Positions 16,829-25,418 of a stretch of DNA of 64,000 bases are shown here, piece by piece. The notes under the pieces were generated by a model. It made no database searches and was not told where the DNA came from. It worked only from the letters and a program-made list of their open reading frames with translations. Where the stretch lies: positions 28,454 through 92,453 of the forward strand of contig NZ_LRTV01000009.1 in assembly GCF_003408845.1 (NCBI RefSeq), given 5' to 3'. Made by a program: the position numbers and the translations under genes. The DNA is from Gardnerella massiliensis. GTDB taxonomy: Bacteria; Actinomycetota; Actinomycetes; Actinomycetales; Bifidobacteriaceae. Every line of letters starts with the position of its first letter. Within the stretch, counting starts at the first letter, position 1.

Positions 16829-18211
16829 TTACTGCTGCTTTTCAGCTACTAACAAATCCACTATGCGCTGCATTTCTTCCGGAGAAGAGAACACAATTTC
16901 TATTCGACCGTGATTTTCTGTACCTTTAATTGAAACTTTAGTTGCAAAACGCTGCTCAAGTTGTTGGCGAATTGGCGAAGCAGCCCACTTATTATTACGC
17001 CTATTGCGAGCGTGAACTATGCCGTCAGATTCATGCTTAGTTTTAAGCGACACAATTTCTTCAGTACTTCTAACTGATAATCCCTCAGCAATAATTCGAT
17101 TGGCAAGAGCTTCCATATCTTCTGGCTTTTCCAAACCAAGCAAAGCGCGAGCATGTCCGGCAGAAAGCACGCCTGATGCTACATGTTTTTGTACACTTGC
17201 AGGAAGATTTAGAAGTCGCAAAGTATTTGCAATTTGTGGACGAGATTTCGACACAGATTGCGAAAGCTGTATTTGTGTCAAACCAAAATCGTCAATCATT
17301 TGCGAATAAGCCGCAGCTTCTTCCAGAGGATTCAAGGCCACGCGATGTAGATTTTCGAGCAATGCATCGCGTAGCATATTTTCGTCAGAAGTCGTGCGCA
17401 CAATTGCTGGCACAGTATCGAGACCTGCAATCTGCGAAGCACGCCACCTGCGTTCTCCCATAATAAGTTCGTAGTGTGCAATCTGCTTATCGTTCTTATC
17501 GGCACCTTCGATTGGTCTAACAACTATAGGCTGTAAGACACCCACTTCTTTAATAGAAGACGCAAGTTCGCACAGCTCATCTTCATCAAAAATAGTTCGT
17601 GGCTGTTGAGCATTAGGTACAATATCTAAAGGTTTTAGATATGCTAAATATCCACCTTTTACTGGCTGCAGCGGTTGAGTTTTTGCAGTTTGTTGCGTTT
17701 CCTCAACGTTTGTAGTATTTGCAGTTTTTACATTGCTGTCACCAGATTTACGATCCGTATTTTCATGCGAAGTAAGGGGTGATGTCTGCGTCGTGGTTTC
17801 GTTGAAGAAGAAATCGATTGGGCGTGTGACATCTTCAAGAGAGGGCATGGTTGAACGCTTACGAGCGTGTTTGTTACCCTGCGCTAACGGTAAAGTTTCA
17901 CGTGAAACGGCTTGTGATTCCTTATTTTTGTTATCTACATAATTTGCATGAGGAGCTATTGCATCGCTTATGCTGGGCACTTTAGTTTGCGTTTTTAATT
18001 GTTGGTTTGTTTCATGTGAAACACTATTTGCAGAAGTAACAACATTGCTAGATGTTTCATGTGAAACAGTCGCCTTTGTTGTTTCATGTGAAACAATATT
18101 TTTGTTATCATCTAGTTTATCGTCAAACTGCTCAGTTAAGGCACCCTCACCAGGCAAAGCTGGGAATAAAGCTCCTAAACCTTTCCCCAAACGAGATTTA
18201 TTTCCGCTCAT
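16829..18211 (-). CDS. parB: Chromosome-partitioning protein ParB
   Basis: Binds parS and spreads as a CTP-dependent clamp, loading the segregation machinery near the origin. The 460-residue protein has the N-terminal RLGKGLGALFP box, which binds ParA, then an unusually long linker of about 180 residues. The ParB/Srx-type domain follows (LDIVPNAQQPRTIFDEDEL; GERRWRASQIAGL), then the helix-turn-helix (LTQIQLSQSVSKSRPQIANTL) and the C-terminal dimer domain. The linker contains VSHET three times and VSRET once, and each of these is the translation of a parS or near-parS palindrome in the DNA. Its start overlaps the parA stop by a few bases, so it forms an operon with parA. Confidence 0.95.
   Translation of the reverse strand: MSGNKSRLGKGLGALFPALPGEGALTEQFDDKLDDNKNIVSHETTKATVSHETSSNVVTSANSVSHETNQQLKTQTKVPSISDAIAPHANYVDNKNKESQAVSRETLPLAQGNKHARKRSTMPSLEDVTRPIDFFFNETTTQTSPLTSHENTDRKSGDSNVKTANTTNVEETQQTAKTQPLQPVKGGYLAYLKPLDIVPNAQQPRTIFDEDELCELASSIKEVGVLQPIVVRPIEGADKNDKQIAHYELIMGERRWRASQIAGLDTVPAIVRTTSDENMLRDALLENLHRVALNPLEEAAAYSQMIDDFGLTQIQLSQSVSKSRPQIANTLRLLNLPASVQKHVASGVLSAGHARALLGLEKPEDMEALANRIIAEGLSVRSTEEIVSLKTKHESDGIVHARNRRNNKWAASPIRQQLEQRFATKVSIKGTENHGRIEIVFSSPEEMQRIVDLLVAEKQQ
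17894..17909. promoter_or_regulatory. parS site inside parB
   Basis: AGTTTCACGTGAAACG contains the perfect 14-bp core palindrome GTTTCACGTGAAAC. It encodes VSRET in ParB. Confidence 0.85.
18008..18023. promoter_or_regulatory. parS-like site inside parB
   Basis: TGTTTCATGTGAAACA has one mismatch to consensus, in the central hexamer (CATGTG for CACGTG). It encodes VSHET on the minus strand. Confidence 0.65.
18053..18068. promoter_or_regulatory. parS-like site inside parB
   Basis: Same 16-mer as at 18008-18023, one mismatch to the parS consensus, encoding VSHET. Confidence 0.65.
18080..18095. promoter_or_regulatory. parS-like site inside parB
   Basis: Third identical 16-mer, 27 bp from the previous one, again encoding VSHET in the ParB linker. 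Confidence 0.65.
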
Positions 18212-19182
18212 CGTCCACTCTCCTCTTCATTTGCGCTACGCAACGCCTCTTGTTTTGATGAAATAACAGCCAGTACAGTTTGCGAACGTTTTGCTATTTC
18301 CAACGCAGCCTCGCGATACGATATTGCACCAGCACCGTGCGGATCATACGTAATAACGCTCTGATTAAAGCTAGGCGCCTCAGGAATTTTTACTGTACGC
18401 GGAATAGTAGTATCGAGAACAATGTTAGGATAATGGTTTTTTACTTCTTGGAATACTTCTCGCCCTAGAAGCGTTCGCTTGTCAAACATAGTTACCAACA
18501 TGGTTGATACTACCAAAATTGGATTGTAGTGTTGCTGTACCAAACCGATTGTTCTTATAAGCTGTCCTAAACCTTCTAGTGCATAATATTCAGCTTGAAT
18601 AGGTATAAGCATTTCACGAGCGGCACACATAGCGTTAATTACAAGTAATCCCAAGGAAGGTGGGCAATCTATAAAGACATAATCGTAATGATTTTCACAT
18701 TGATTAAGATATTCTTGAAGAGCATCTTTCAATAGATTGTTACGATTATCCATATCAGCAAGTTCTAATTCTGCACCGCTTAAATCAATTGAGGCAGGAA
18801 CTACATCAAGATTTTCAATGTCAGGGCAAGCTAACTTAACTTCAGCAATACCTTTTCTACCTTCAATAACGTCATATACTGAAGGATCGCCGGAAGCGTG
18901 TGGCACATTAAATGCGGTAGAAGCATTACCCTGTGGATCCATATCAATAACGAGAACATGAGATCCACTAATCGCCATTGCTGCAGCAAGATTAACGGCA
19001 GAACTTGTTTTACCTACGCCACCCTTCTGATTAGCAACAGCAATAAAACGAGTTTGATCAGGATGTGGATATTTCACACTGTCAAGCGCGTGATAACGAG
19101 ATGTTAAATCTGCTAATTCAATGCCTAACGAAGACTTCGAATCCCCAAAAATACGTTGAATTGTTTCAGCAGCCGATTCCAC
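18208..19182 (-). CDS. parA: Chromosome-partitioning ATPase ParA
   Basis: A Walker-type ATPase that binds DNA non-specifically and moves ParB-parS complexes. In 324 residues it shows the deviant Walker A motif NQKGGVGKTSSAVNLA, Walker B (VFIDCPPSLGLL) and the switch region DMDPQGNASTAF. The N-terminal extension of about 45 residues before the Walker A is usual for actinobacterial ParA. The start is GTG 19182, with GGGGGTGAT seven bases upstream. It is the first gene of parAB, with a parS-like site in its leader at 19282. Confidence 0.96.
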   Translation of the reverse strand: MESAAETIQRIFGDSKSSLGIELADLTSRYHALDSVKYPHPDQTRFIAVANQKGGVGKTSSAVNLAAAMAISGSHVLVIDMDPQGNASTAFNVPHASGDPSVYDVIEGRKGIAEVKLACPDIENLDVVPASIDLSGAELELADMDNRNNLLKDALQEYLNQCENHYDYVFIDCPPSLGLLVINAMCAAREMLIPIQAEYYALEGLGQLIRTIGLVQQHYNPILVVSTMLVTMFDKRTLLGREVFQEVKNHYPNIVLDTTIPRTVKIPEAPSFNQSVITYDPHGAGAISYREAALEIAKRSQTVLAVISSKQEALRSANEEESGR

Positions 19183-19281
19183 AACGTATCACCCCCGCTC
19201 AACTATGAAGAGACCAAAAAATACAATACCGTGTCTCAAGTTTCCTTGTTTCTATGGACATAAAAACGCAAAATCGCTTAA

Positions 19282-19297
19282 TGTTTCACATGAAACA
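19282..19297. promoter_or_regulatory. parS-like site upstream of parA
   Basis: TGTTTCACATGAAACA, the reverse complement of the three variants inside parB, lies in the 183-bp gap between parA and rsmG. ParB binding here could feed back on parAB transcription; that is inference. Confidence 0.65.
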
Positions 19298-19365
19298 ATG
19301 TAACAGTTTAATTGATTTTATTTGCTTATTAACGTTGCTTTTTTTGCTTGCGCAATTTTAAAAAA

Positions 19366-20073
19366 TCAAGCTTTGTCTACAATTACAACAGTAGTCGGTT
19401 GCAAGCCAGGAGCCACAGGCGCTTCAAGAACTCGAGGCTTTACACCACCAGCTTTGCGAATCATCTTTGCAGCTTTTTCTATCTCTGCTTGAGCAGATTT
19501 TCCTTTAAGAGCAACCAGTCGACCGTGTTCGCGCAACAATGGTATCGTCCACCCTGCCAATTTTGTCATAGGGGCCACAGCTCTGCACGTTACGGCATCA
19601 AAAGCATTTATCTCGTGAGATTTAATTTTCTCAATAACTTCGTCTGATCTTCCATGAAAAATAGTTACGTTTTTTAATCCCATAAGGGCAACACATTCTT
19701 GAAGCCATGTTACACGACGTTCCATTGGCTCAATTAATGTCACATCGCTTTCTGGTAAACAAGCAGCCAGTACTAATCCAGGGAAGCCGCCACCGCTACC
19801 AACATCGGCAACTCTTTTACTTTTACTACCAGAAATAGTTTCACGAATAAATGGCACAACGGCAGCAGAATTTAATATGTGTCGCTCCCACAAAATTCCC
19901 ATATCTCGCGGTCCAACCAGCCCACGCAACAAACCTTCTTTTTGTAGTTTCACGTGAAACAGCTCGCACTGGCTAAGAGCATTTCCAAGAATATCAGCTA
20001 AAAGTGGGGAATTTTCCAATTCATCAACTACATTTTGCATACTTTCTGTCGCTTGAGTAGATTGAATATTTTC
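19366..20073 (-). CDS. rsmG: 16S rRNA (guanine527-N7)-methyltransferase RsmG
   Basis: Methylates G527 of 16S rRNA with S-adenosylmethionine. Motifs seen are the [17 protein letters not shown] substrate-binding segment, the SAM loop [17 protein letters not shown] and the [15 protein letters not shown] motif. The frame is open to 20109, but ATG 20073 has GGGA just upstream while the farther ATG has no site. A parS-type palindrome lies within its coding sequence (19946-19961), read as LFHVKL. Position between parA and khpB is the conserved actinobacterial order. Confidence 0.93.
   Translation of the reverse strand, partial: ENIQSTQATESMQNVVDELENSPLLADILGNALSQCELFHVKLQKEGLLRGLVGPRDMGILWERHILNSAAVVPFIRETISGSKSKRVADVGSGGGFPGLVLAACLPESDVTLIEPMERRVTWLQECVALMGLKNVTIFHGRSDEVIEKIKSHEINAFDAVTCRAVAPMTKLAGWTIPLLREHGRLVALKGKSAQAEIEKAAKMIRKAGGVKPRVLEAPVAPGLQPTTVVIVDKA
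19946..19961. promoter_or_regulatory. parS site inside rsmG
   Basis: AGTTTCACGTGAAACA keeps the full 14-bp core palindrome, with only the first outer base differing from consensus. Confidence 0.82.
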
Positions 20074-20237
20074 CATATTGTCCCGCGCTTTGTTGATTTT
20101 CAGATTCATTTTTTAGTACATCACAAACAGATAAAAGTAACATAATTAAACAAAATTTGTTCAACTATGTTACTTTATCTTATTGGATAATTTTATTTTT
20201 TCTCGATTTTAGACAACACTAAGAGGTGTAGCATTAA

Positions 20238-20795
20238 TTATTCTTCTACATACCCATCGTCTGCAGAAACATCTTCAGCATCGTCAACCATATTTTCGTC
20301 TGCACTGGCAGGCAAATACACCGTCACATAACGATGTGGCTCCTCACCATGCGAACGAGAACGCAAGCCCTCATCGCGCACAGTATCGTGAATAACCTTA
20401 CGCTCAAACGAATTCATAGGCTTCAAAGATACAGATTCACCAGTTTCACGAACTTCATCAACAGCATCCAATGCAATATCGCGTAAATGCTGACGCTTAC
20501 GCTTTAAGAACCCGTCAACATCAACAATAAGATGCGAACGATCACCAGTTTTCTGCTGAATAGCAAGACGACTCAGCTGTTGCAAAGCATCAACCACTTC
20601 GCCCTCGCGACCAATCAAATGCTTGATATCAGTATCGTCATCAGCAACAATTTGAATCATTGGACGGTTATTGCGCACTCCCATCTCAATATCGCCTTCA
20701 TAATCGGCAATATCAAGCAAACCTTCCAAATAATCGGCAGCGATATCAGCTTCTTCATTGAGCTGATCCACTGTCTTCTTCTCATCTTGTATCAT
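20238..20795 (-). CDS. khpB: KH/R3H RNA-binding protein KhpB (Jag)
   Basis: A 185-residue cytosolic RNA-binding protein. The KH domain spans about residues 40-120 (HLIGREGEVVDALQQLSRLA) and the R3H domain about 120-165 (FERKVIHDTV, then GLRSRSHGEEPHRYV). The N-terminal Jag domain of firmicutes is absent, as is usual in actinobacteria. In streptococci KhpA/KhpB affect cell elongation and division. The gene lies between yidC and rsmG, the standard place. AAGGAG precedes the ATG by six bases. The acidic tail (DDAEDVSADDG) is not conserved in the family. Confidence 0.9.
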   Translation of the reverse strand: MIQDEKKTVDQLNEEADIAADYLEGLLDIADYEGDIEMGVRNNRPMIQIVADDDTDIKHLIGREGEVVDALQQLSRLAIQQKTGDRSHLIVDVDGFLKRKRQHLRDIALDAVDEVRETGESVSLKPMNSFERKVIHDTVRDEGLRSRSHGEEPHRYVTVYLPASADENMVDDAEDVSADDGYVEE

Positions 20796-20929
20796 TACCT
20801 ACTCCTTATCGTGATACAAATTCACGTTACACAATTCTGAAGTCTAGTTTAGCGGATAATAAAGCCAAGTTAACAACCTATTTTCAGGCTTTCGCACCGG
20901 CTTTGTTGATTTATGTAATATAGCTATTA

Positions 20930-21943
20930 CTACCGCTTTGTCACCTTACGCTTACGTTGTGGTTGCTTACGTTGGAATCCTTCAGTTTCCCTACGCTCAG
21001 CCTCTTCGCGGGCTTGTTGGAGCTTTTCTTCTTCAATAGAAGGCAATCCTTCACGTTCGCGACGAGCTGTTTCTCTCTTATAATCTCGCTCTTCTTTTTC
21101 CTCAGCTGCAGGAGAGCCAGGAGTTGGGAAGGCATATACCTGCCAAATAGAGCGAAGCATATTCATAATGTTGTTTACAAGCCAATAAACAAGCATTGCA
21201 AATGGAAGAGCGAATGCAGAGAAAACATAGATTAACGGGAATCCCCACATCATGAGCTTTTGCATCGTATATTGGCTGCCCTGCTTAGATTCTGGAGGCA
21301 GATTCTTACGAATATTGTTAAACTGCATGTACCACATTGCAGCACACATGAGTATTACAACGATAACAATAACAACTTTCCCTAATGCCCCAACCGTCAT
21401 AAATGTGTCAGCAACACCTACGCCAAACACGTGCGTTTTAATAAATTGTTGTGCTGTAGCAATATCAAAAGCTCCAAGAGCGGCATGCTTTCCACGAGCA
21501 ATGAACGGAATCACAGAAAGCGTATACCAAATACTCATAAACGCTGGACCTTGAATCATCATAGGAAGGCAGCTTCCAGCAGGATTTGCGTTGTTATCTT
21601 GGTACAGTTTCATCATTTCTCGCTGCATTGCTTCTTTGCTTGCAGCATCATTTTTGCCCTTATACTTTTGCTGAATCTTCTTCATTTTAGGGGCAATTGC
21701 CTGCATATTACGCATGCCCTTAATGCTTTTTATAAAGGCAGGGAAGATGCAGGCATGAACAACCAGCACCAAAAACACTATCGAAAGAACCCAAGAGAAA
21801 CCAATTTCATTCATCCCGAGCATAGTTAGGAATTTGTGGAACAAGTACATAACTTGAGTCATAAGCCACTCAACTGGCGTAAGGATTTTGTAGAACCATC
21901 CCCAGGGTCCGCTATCAAGTAAGAAGTGATCTTGATTAAACAT
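20930..21943 (-). CDS. yidC: Membrane protein insertase YidC
   Basis: Inserts proteins into the cytoplasmic membrane, alone or with SecYEG. The 337-residue sequence has the 60KD_IMP domain with helices near residues 15-35, 50-75, 125-150, 180-205 and 235-260. The cytosolic loop KGMRNMQAIAPKMKKIQQKY is typical, and the tail is long and rich in Arg and Glu (KEERDYKRETARREREG...), ending in QPQRKRKVTKR, which suits ribosome contact. The start ATG overlaps the yidD stop by one base, so the two are coupled. Confidence 0.95.
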   Translation of the reverse strand: MFNQDHFLLDSGPWGWFYKILTPVEWLMTQVMYLFHKFLTMLGMNEIGFSWVLSIVFLVLVVHACIFPAFIKSIKGMRNMQAIAPKMKKIQQKYKGKNDAASKEAMQREMMKLYQDNNANPAGSCLPMMIQGPAFMSIWYTLSVIPFIARGKHAALGAFDIATAQQFIKTHVFGVGVADTFMTVGALGKVVIVIVVILMCAAMWYMQFNNIRKNLPPESKQGSQYTMQKLMMWGFPLIYVFSAFALPFAMLVYWLVNNIMNMLRSIWQVYAFPTPGSPAAEEKEERDYKRETARREREGLPSIEEEKLQQAREEAERRETEGFQRKQPQRKRKVTKR

Positions 21944-22275
21944 TAGTTTTCCTTGTCTTCTTCAGCCAAGGGAGTTAACCGAGGCTCTTCATGCGCTTTA
22001 GACCAAGCACAACGATAAAAAATTGAATAAATATGTGGCACGTCGTCAATACTGCAACTAGTCCACGGTCTGCAGCGAAGTAGTCGCAACGCCGCCAGAA
22101 TACCACCTTTTACTGCTCCAAACCTTGTAACGGCTTCAATAGCGTAACGCGAACAAGTAGGATAGTAGCGGCAGCAAGCTGGTCTTTTGGCAGAAATCAC
22201 GCGCTGATACCAACGAATTGCTGTAATCATTGTACTCGCTGCAAAACTTTCCTTATTTCGCATAATAATAACCAC
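21943..22275 (-). CDS. yidD: Membrane protein insertion efficiency factor YidD
   Basis: A small amphipathic protein of the YidD family that assists YidC-dependent insertion. The core WYQRVISAKRPACCRYYPTCSRYAIEAV includes the conserved Cys pattern. Family members are usually 70-110 residues, and this one is 110 with a polar C-terminal tail. The frame begins at GTG 22275; ATG 22263, four codons in, is an alternative start. Placed between rnpA and yidC as in most bacteria. Confidence 0.92.
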   Translation of the reverse strand: MVIIMRNKESFAASTMITAIRWYQRVISAKRPACCRYYPTCSRYAIEAVTRFGAVKGGILAALRLLRCRPWTSCSIDDVPHIYSIFYRCAWSKAHEEPRLTPLAEEDKEN

Positions 22276-22307
22276 TTTCTCTCTCTAAGTAATATATACT
22301 CACTTAC

Positions 22308-22799
22308 TTAATTTTGATTATTTTCATGCGATTCACAACCTTGAGCAGGCTGCAACACTTCACTAATTTTTTCAAATAGCTTTCGAATTTGTTTTTGCAG
22401 TGAATCAAATGAAGCTTTAGCTGCAGTCGGCTTAGCTCGTAGTACAACATCGCAGCCCGCAGGCAACAAAAATTCGCATTCGCGAGTAATAGCCCTTAAA
22501 CGACGCTTCACTTTATTACGAATTACAGCTTTTCCTACTGATTTAGATACAGCAAGGCCTAACCTCTTGGCAACCTCAGTATTGTGAGCTTGTTTTAAGG
22601 TATCAGAAAATGCCGCGGGAATACTACTTTCAAAACCCGTGGCAACACTTTCTAGACCTGCACTTCTACCTTCGTTAAGCGCGTTCGGTACGGCTATATC
22701 GTCACGCATCACATAATGCGCGACGATATCCCGCGAACTCACTTTGCGTCGTTTCCTAAGTACCGTAACAAAATCACGGTGGCTTTTCAGCCTTTCCAT
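22308..22799 (-). CDS. rnpA: Ribonuclease P protein component
   Basis: Protein subunit of the RNase P ribozyme that matures tRNA 5' ends. The sequence shows the N-terminal [20 protein letters not shown], the conserved [24 protein letters not shown] (RNR) motif and a basic C-terminal helix. At 163 residues it is longer than the usual 110-125. The excess is an insert of about 35 residues between the first strand (IVAHYVMRD) and RLGLAVSK. It lies directly after rpmH, the universal order. Confidence 0.93.
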   Translation of the reverse strand: MERLKSHRDFVTVLRKRRKVSSRDIVAHYVMRDDIAVPNALNEGRSAGLESVATGFESSIPAAFSDTLKQAHNTEVAKRLGLAVSKSVGKAVIRNKVKRRLRAITRECEFLLPAGCDVVLRAKPTAAKASFDSLQKQIRKLFEKISEVLQPAQGCESHENNQN

Positions 22800-22820
22800 A
22801 CCTGACGACGCTACCTTAGC

Positions 22821-22955
22821 TCAGGCAGACAGCGACTTACGGCCCTTGGCGCGACGACGATTAATAACGGCGCGACCAGAACGCGTACGCATGCGAACGC
22901 GGAAGCCGTGCTTCATGTGACGACGACGGTTATTCGGCTGGAATGTCCTCTTCAT
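22821..22955 (-). CDS. rpmH: 50S ribosomal protein L34
   Basis: A 44-residue basic ribosomal protein, found by translating the minus strand: [18 protein letters not shown] through to a GRKSLSA end. The family's conserved [11 protein letters not shown] and [15 protein letters not shown] are intact. AGGAG lies eight bases before the ATG. It is the first gene of the leftward rpmH-rnpA-yidD-yidC group, beside the origin. Confidence 0.97.
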   Translation of the reverse strand: MKRTFQPNNRRRHMKHGFRVRMRTRSGRAVINRRRAKGRKSLSA

Positions 22956-22975
22956 AACTAATGCTCCTGTATTCA

Positions 22976-22993
22976 GCCATGCAAAAGCATGGC
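22976..22993 (-). promoter_or_regulatory. Hairpin in the rpmH leader
   Basis: GCCATGC and GCATGGC form a perfect 7-bp stem with a four-base loop. It sits about 20 bases upstream of the rpmH start, between its likely promoter and ribosome-binding site. It has no T-run, so a regulatory or stabilising leader structure is more likely than a terminator. Confidence 0.55.
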
Positions 22994-23015
22994 CCCGTAT
23001 GAGTCAAGCTCTACT

Positions 23016-23045
23016 AAAATACTCTTACCCCTCACCAAGAGTCAA
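23016..23045 (-). promoter_or_regulatory. Probable rpmH promoter
   Basis: On the minus strand TTGACT (23040-23045) is followed after 18 bases by TATTTT (23016-23021), a reasonable sigma-70-type pair about 60 bp before rpmH. Confidence 0.5.
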
Positions 23046-23345
23046 AACTTCACATTTTTTGTGCTTATTGGGTGAATGTCATACAGATAACAAAAATTAT
23101 TTTGTTCACATTTTCATCACATTTTTAATATAGCCAAAAACGTTGAAATATAGCCAAAACTACACTTCTAACTTATCCACAAATTACACACATGTTATTC
23201 ACATTTAAGTAATTTCAACACGCTAGACTGTGGATAACTTCGTAGGGTCGGTGTAAAGATAGCTTACTGATACTTTTACACACGCGTGCGCGTATAAAAA
23301 TCATATTTATTCTCATGTGTGTACGTTAACCTTTTGGGGGGTGAC

Positions 23346-24977
23346 ATGGCTGATACATTAGGCGACCCTGCAGCACAAGCTGCTCTTGTTTGGTCTAATA
23401 CGCTTACTGTTTTGCAGCACAATGCCCTGTTAACTGCACGAGATAAGGGTTGGTTTGAAAGCGTCGAACCAGAGGCAATTTTTGGGACAACTATCGTTTT
23501 ATGTGTTCCTAATGCTCAAGCGCAGCTTGCATTACAGAATGAACTTAATTCTCCGCTGCTGACTGCTTTGAAAATTTGCACAGGCAAGGATATGTTCCCT
23601 GCTTTCAAAATAGTTCCACAAACGCATAATAACGAGCAAAATGCGGCTGATACACGCCCTACTGTGGCGCCTCAGCCGAAACAAACGGCATCAATCAATA
23701 CAACTTCCCCAGCTCCTCTATCTCATAATTCAGCTTCTACTAACTCGATGGAAGCTGACAGAAAATCTGAAGATTCACTTAATACTTTACATTCGGCGAC
23801 AATGCCTTCGCAGCCGGATTTTGACAATGCCACTGGTCTTTCCACTCTGCAACAAACTCGTATGCCATCTACTTCGGCACAGGTTTCTCAACAAAAAATG
23901 CCTGTTTCCGTGCAAAGAGATTCTGTTACGCATTTAAATACTTGTGCAACTTTCGATACGTTTGTGCCTGGAGATTCAAACCGTTTTGCAAGAACTGTAG
24001 CTCTTGCTGTTGCTGAAGGATCTGGCCGCGACTTTAATCCGTTATGTATTTATGGCGGTTCTGGGCTTGGTAAAACCCATTTGCTTAATGCTATTGGTAA
24101 TTATGCTTTGGTTAAGGATGCTTCTCTTAAAGTGCGTTATGTCACCAGTGAGGAGTTTACCAATGAGTTTATTGAAGCTCTACAGACGCCAAATCAAAGT
24201 CAAGGTCAAATTGCTGACTTTAACAGGCGTTACCGTGAAGTTGATGTACTTCTCATTGATGATATTCAATTCCTCGGTGGTAAGGAAGCAACACTAGAAC
24301 AGTTCTTCCATACTTTTAATGCCTTGTATCAGGCCAATAAACGTATTGTTATTGCTTCTGATGTTGCTCCAAAAAATCTTAAGGGATTTGAAGCTCGTTT
24401 AATTTCCAGGTTTGAATCTGGTCTTACCGTTGATATTAAACCACCAGATTTAGAGACGCGTATCGCAATTTTACGTATGATGGCTTCTATGAACCATTGC
24501 AACGTTCCGAGTGATGTACTTGATTTGATTGCCGAACGCTTTACAGAGAATATTCGTGAGCTTGAAGGTGCGTTAACTCGCGTTACCGCTGTTGCTTCCT
24601 TAAGTAATCAGCCGGTGAGTAAGGCTTTGGCGGAACAGGCGTTGCAGGATTTCTTTGCAACTGATATTGAAGTTCGACCATCCGATATTATTAGTCAAGT
24701 TGCGCAATATTTCCACATGACTTTTGATGAACTTGTTGGTCGCCAACGTACAAAAAATGTTGCACTTGCACGTCAAATTGCTATGTATCTTGCTCGTGAA
24801 ATGACAAGTATGAGCTTGGTTGATATTGGCGAGGTTTTTGGCGGTCGAGATCATACCACCGTTATGCACGCTTATACTCGTGTTAGTGGTGAGATGCAAG
24901 AAAAGCAGGAAATTTATAATTACGTTATGGAATTAACAGTTCGTTTGAAGCAAAATCCTACCGAGCATAGGAAGTAG
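23346..24977 (+). CDS. dnaA: Chromosomal replication initiator DnaA
   Basis: An AAA+ protein that binds DnaA boxes at oriC and melts the origin. The 543 residues comprise an N-terminal domain ([17 protein letters not shown]), a Gln/Ser/Thr-rich linker of about 120 residues, and the AAA+ core. The core has Walker [16 protein letters not shown] (about 237-251) and Walker [17 protein letters not shown]. The C-terminal DNA-binding domain has the signature [17 protein letters not shown] in the local form [16 protein letters not shown]. The frame opens at GTG 23319, but ATG 23346 directly follows a G-rich site (GGGGGGTGAC), so I start there. Confidence 0.96.
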   Translation: MADTLGDPAAQAALVWSNTLTVLQHNALLTARDKGWFESVEPEAIFGTTIVLCVPNAQAQLALQNELNSPLLTALKICTGKDMFPAFKIVPQTHNNEQNAADTRPTVAPQPKQTASINTTSPAPLSHNSASTNSMEADRKSEDSLNTLHSATMPSQPDFDNATGLSTLQQTRMPSTSAQVSQQKMPVSVQRDSVTHLNTCATFDTFVPGDSNRFARTVALAVAEGSGRDFNPLCIYGGSGLGKTHLLNAIGNYALVKDASLKVRYVTSEEFTNEFIEALQTPNQSQGQIADFNRRYREVDVLLIDDIQFLGGKEATLEQFFHTFNALYQANKRIVIASDVAPKNLKGFEARLISRFESGLTVDIKPPDLETRIAILRMMASMNHCNVPSDVLDLIAERFTENIRELEGALTRVTAVASLSNQPVSKALAEQALQDFFATDIEVRPSDIISQVAQYFHMTFDELVGRQRTKNVALARQIAMYLAREMTSMSLVDIGEVFGGRDHTTVMHAYTRVSGEMQEKQEIYNYVMELTVRLKQNPTEHRK

Positions 24978-25418
24978 TATAAAAAATATTTGCTTTTCCA
25001 CCATGTTATTCTTTAATTGTTCATAGAAAATAAAGAAAGTTATCCACATACTTAATCACAAATGTGGGTAAAACCTGAGCATAACTCGTGGAAAACGCCG
25101 TTTTAAAATGTTAGTAAGTCGTGTATAAGCACGATTCAACTGTTAACAACTCAAAAAATAGCTAACGCTGTGGATAAGTCGACTACTTGTGCACACTGTT
25201 GTTCGAACACTATACACAATTTTCTCGTGTGCATAACCTTTTTATTTCGCGCTTTTACAGCACTTTTCCACATATTAACCACGCTTATTATGCCTATTAC
25301 TTTATTTACTTACTTATTAGTAGAAATAATTAAGACTTTTTCCACTTTCTTTTTTCACTTAGCAAAGTAGGCGCAACATACGATAGAATAATTGCAGACT
25401 TTACAGAAAAGAGGACGT
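24978..25418. other. Origin region, right part (dnaA-dnaN)
   Basis: A 441-bp AT-rich gap. DnaA boxes are perfect TTATCCACA at 25040-25048, TGTGGGTAA (one mismatch) at 25063-25071, perfect TGTGGATAA at 25169-25177 and TTTTCCACA (one mismatch) at 25264-25272. The very AT-rich stretch 25280-25370 could be the unwinding region. Together with the left part this makes a bipartite origin around dnaA. Confidence 0.78.

Larger units (their letters stand above)
22956..23345. other. Origin region, left part (rpmH-dnaA)
   Basis: A 390-bp AT-rich gap between divergent rpmH and dnaA. DnaA boxes are perfect TTATCCACA at 23173-23181, TTATTCACA (one mismatch) at 23195-23203 and perfect TGTGGATAA at 23229-23237. 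The strand switch, the parAB locus and the conserved gene order support this as part of oriC. The dnaA promoter must also lie here. Confidence 0.8.
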
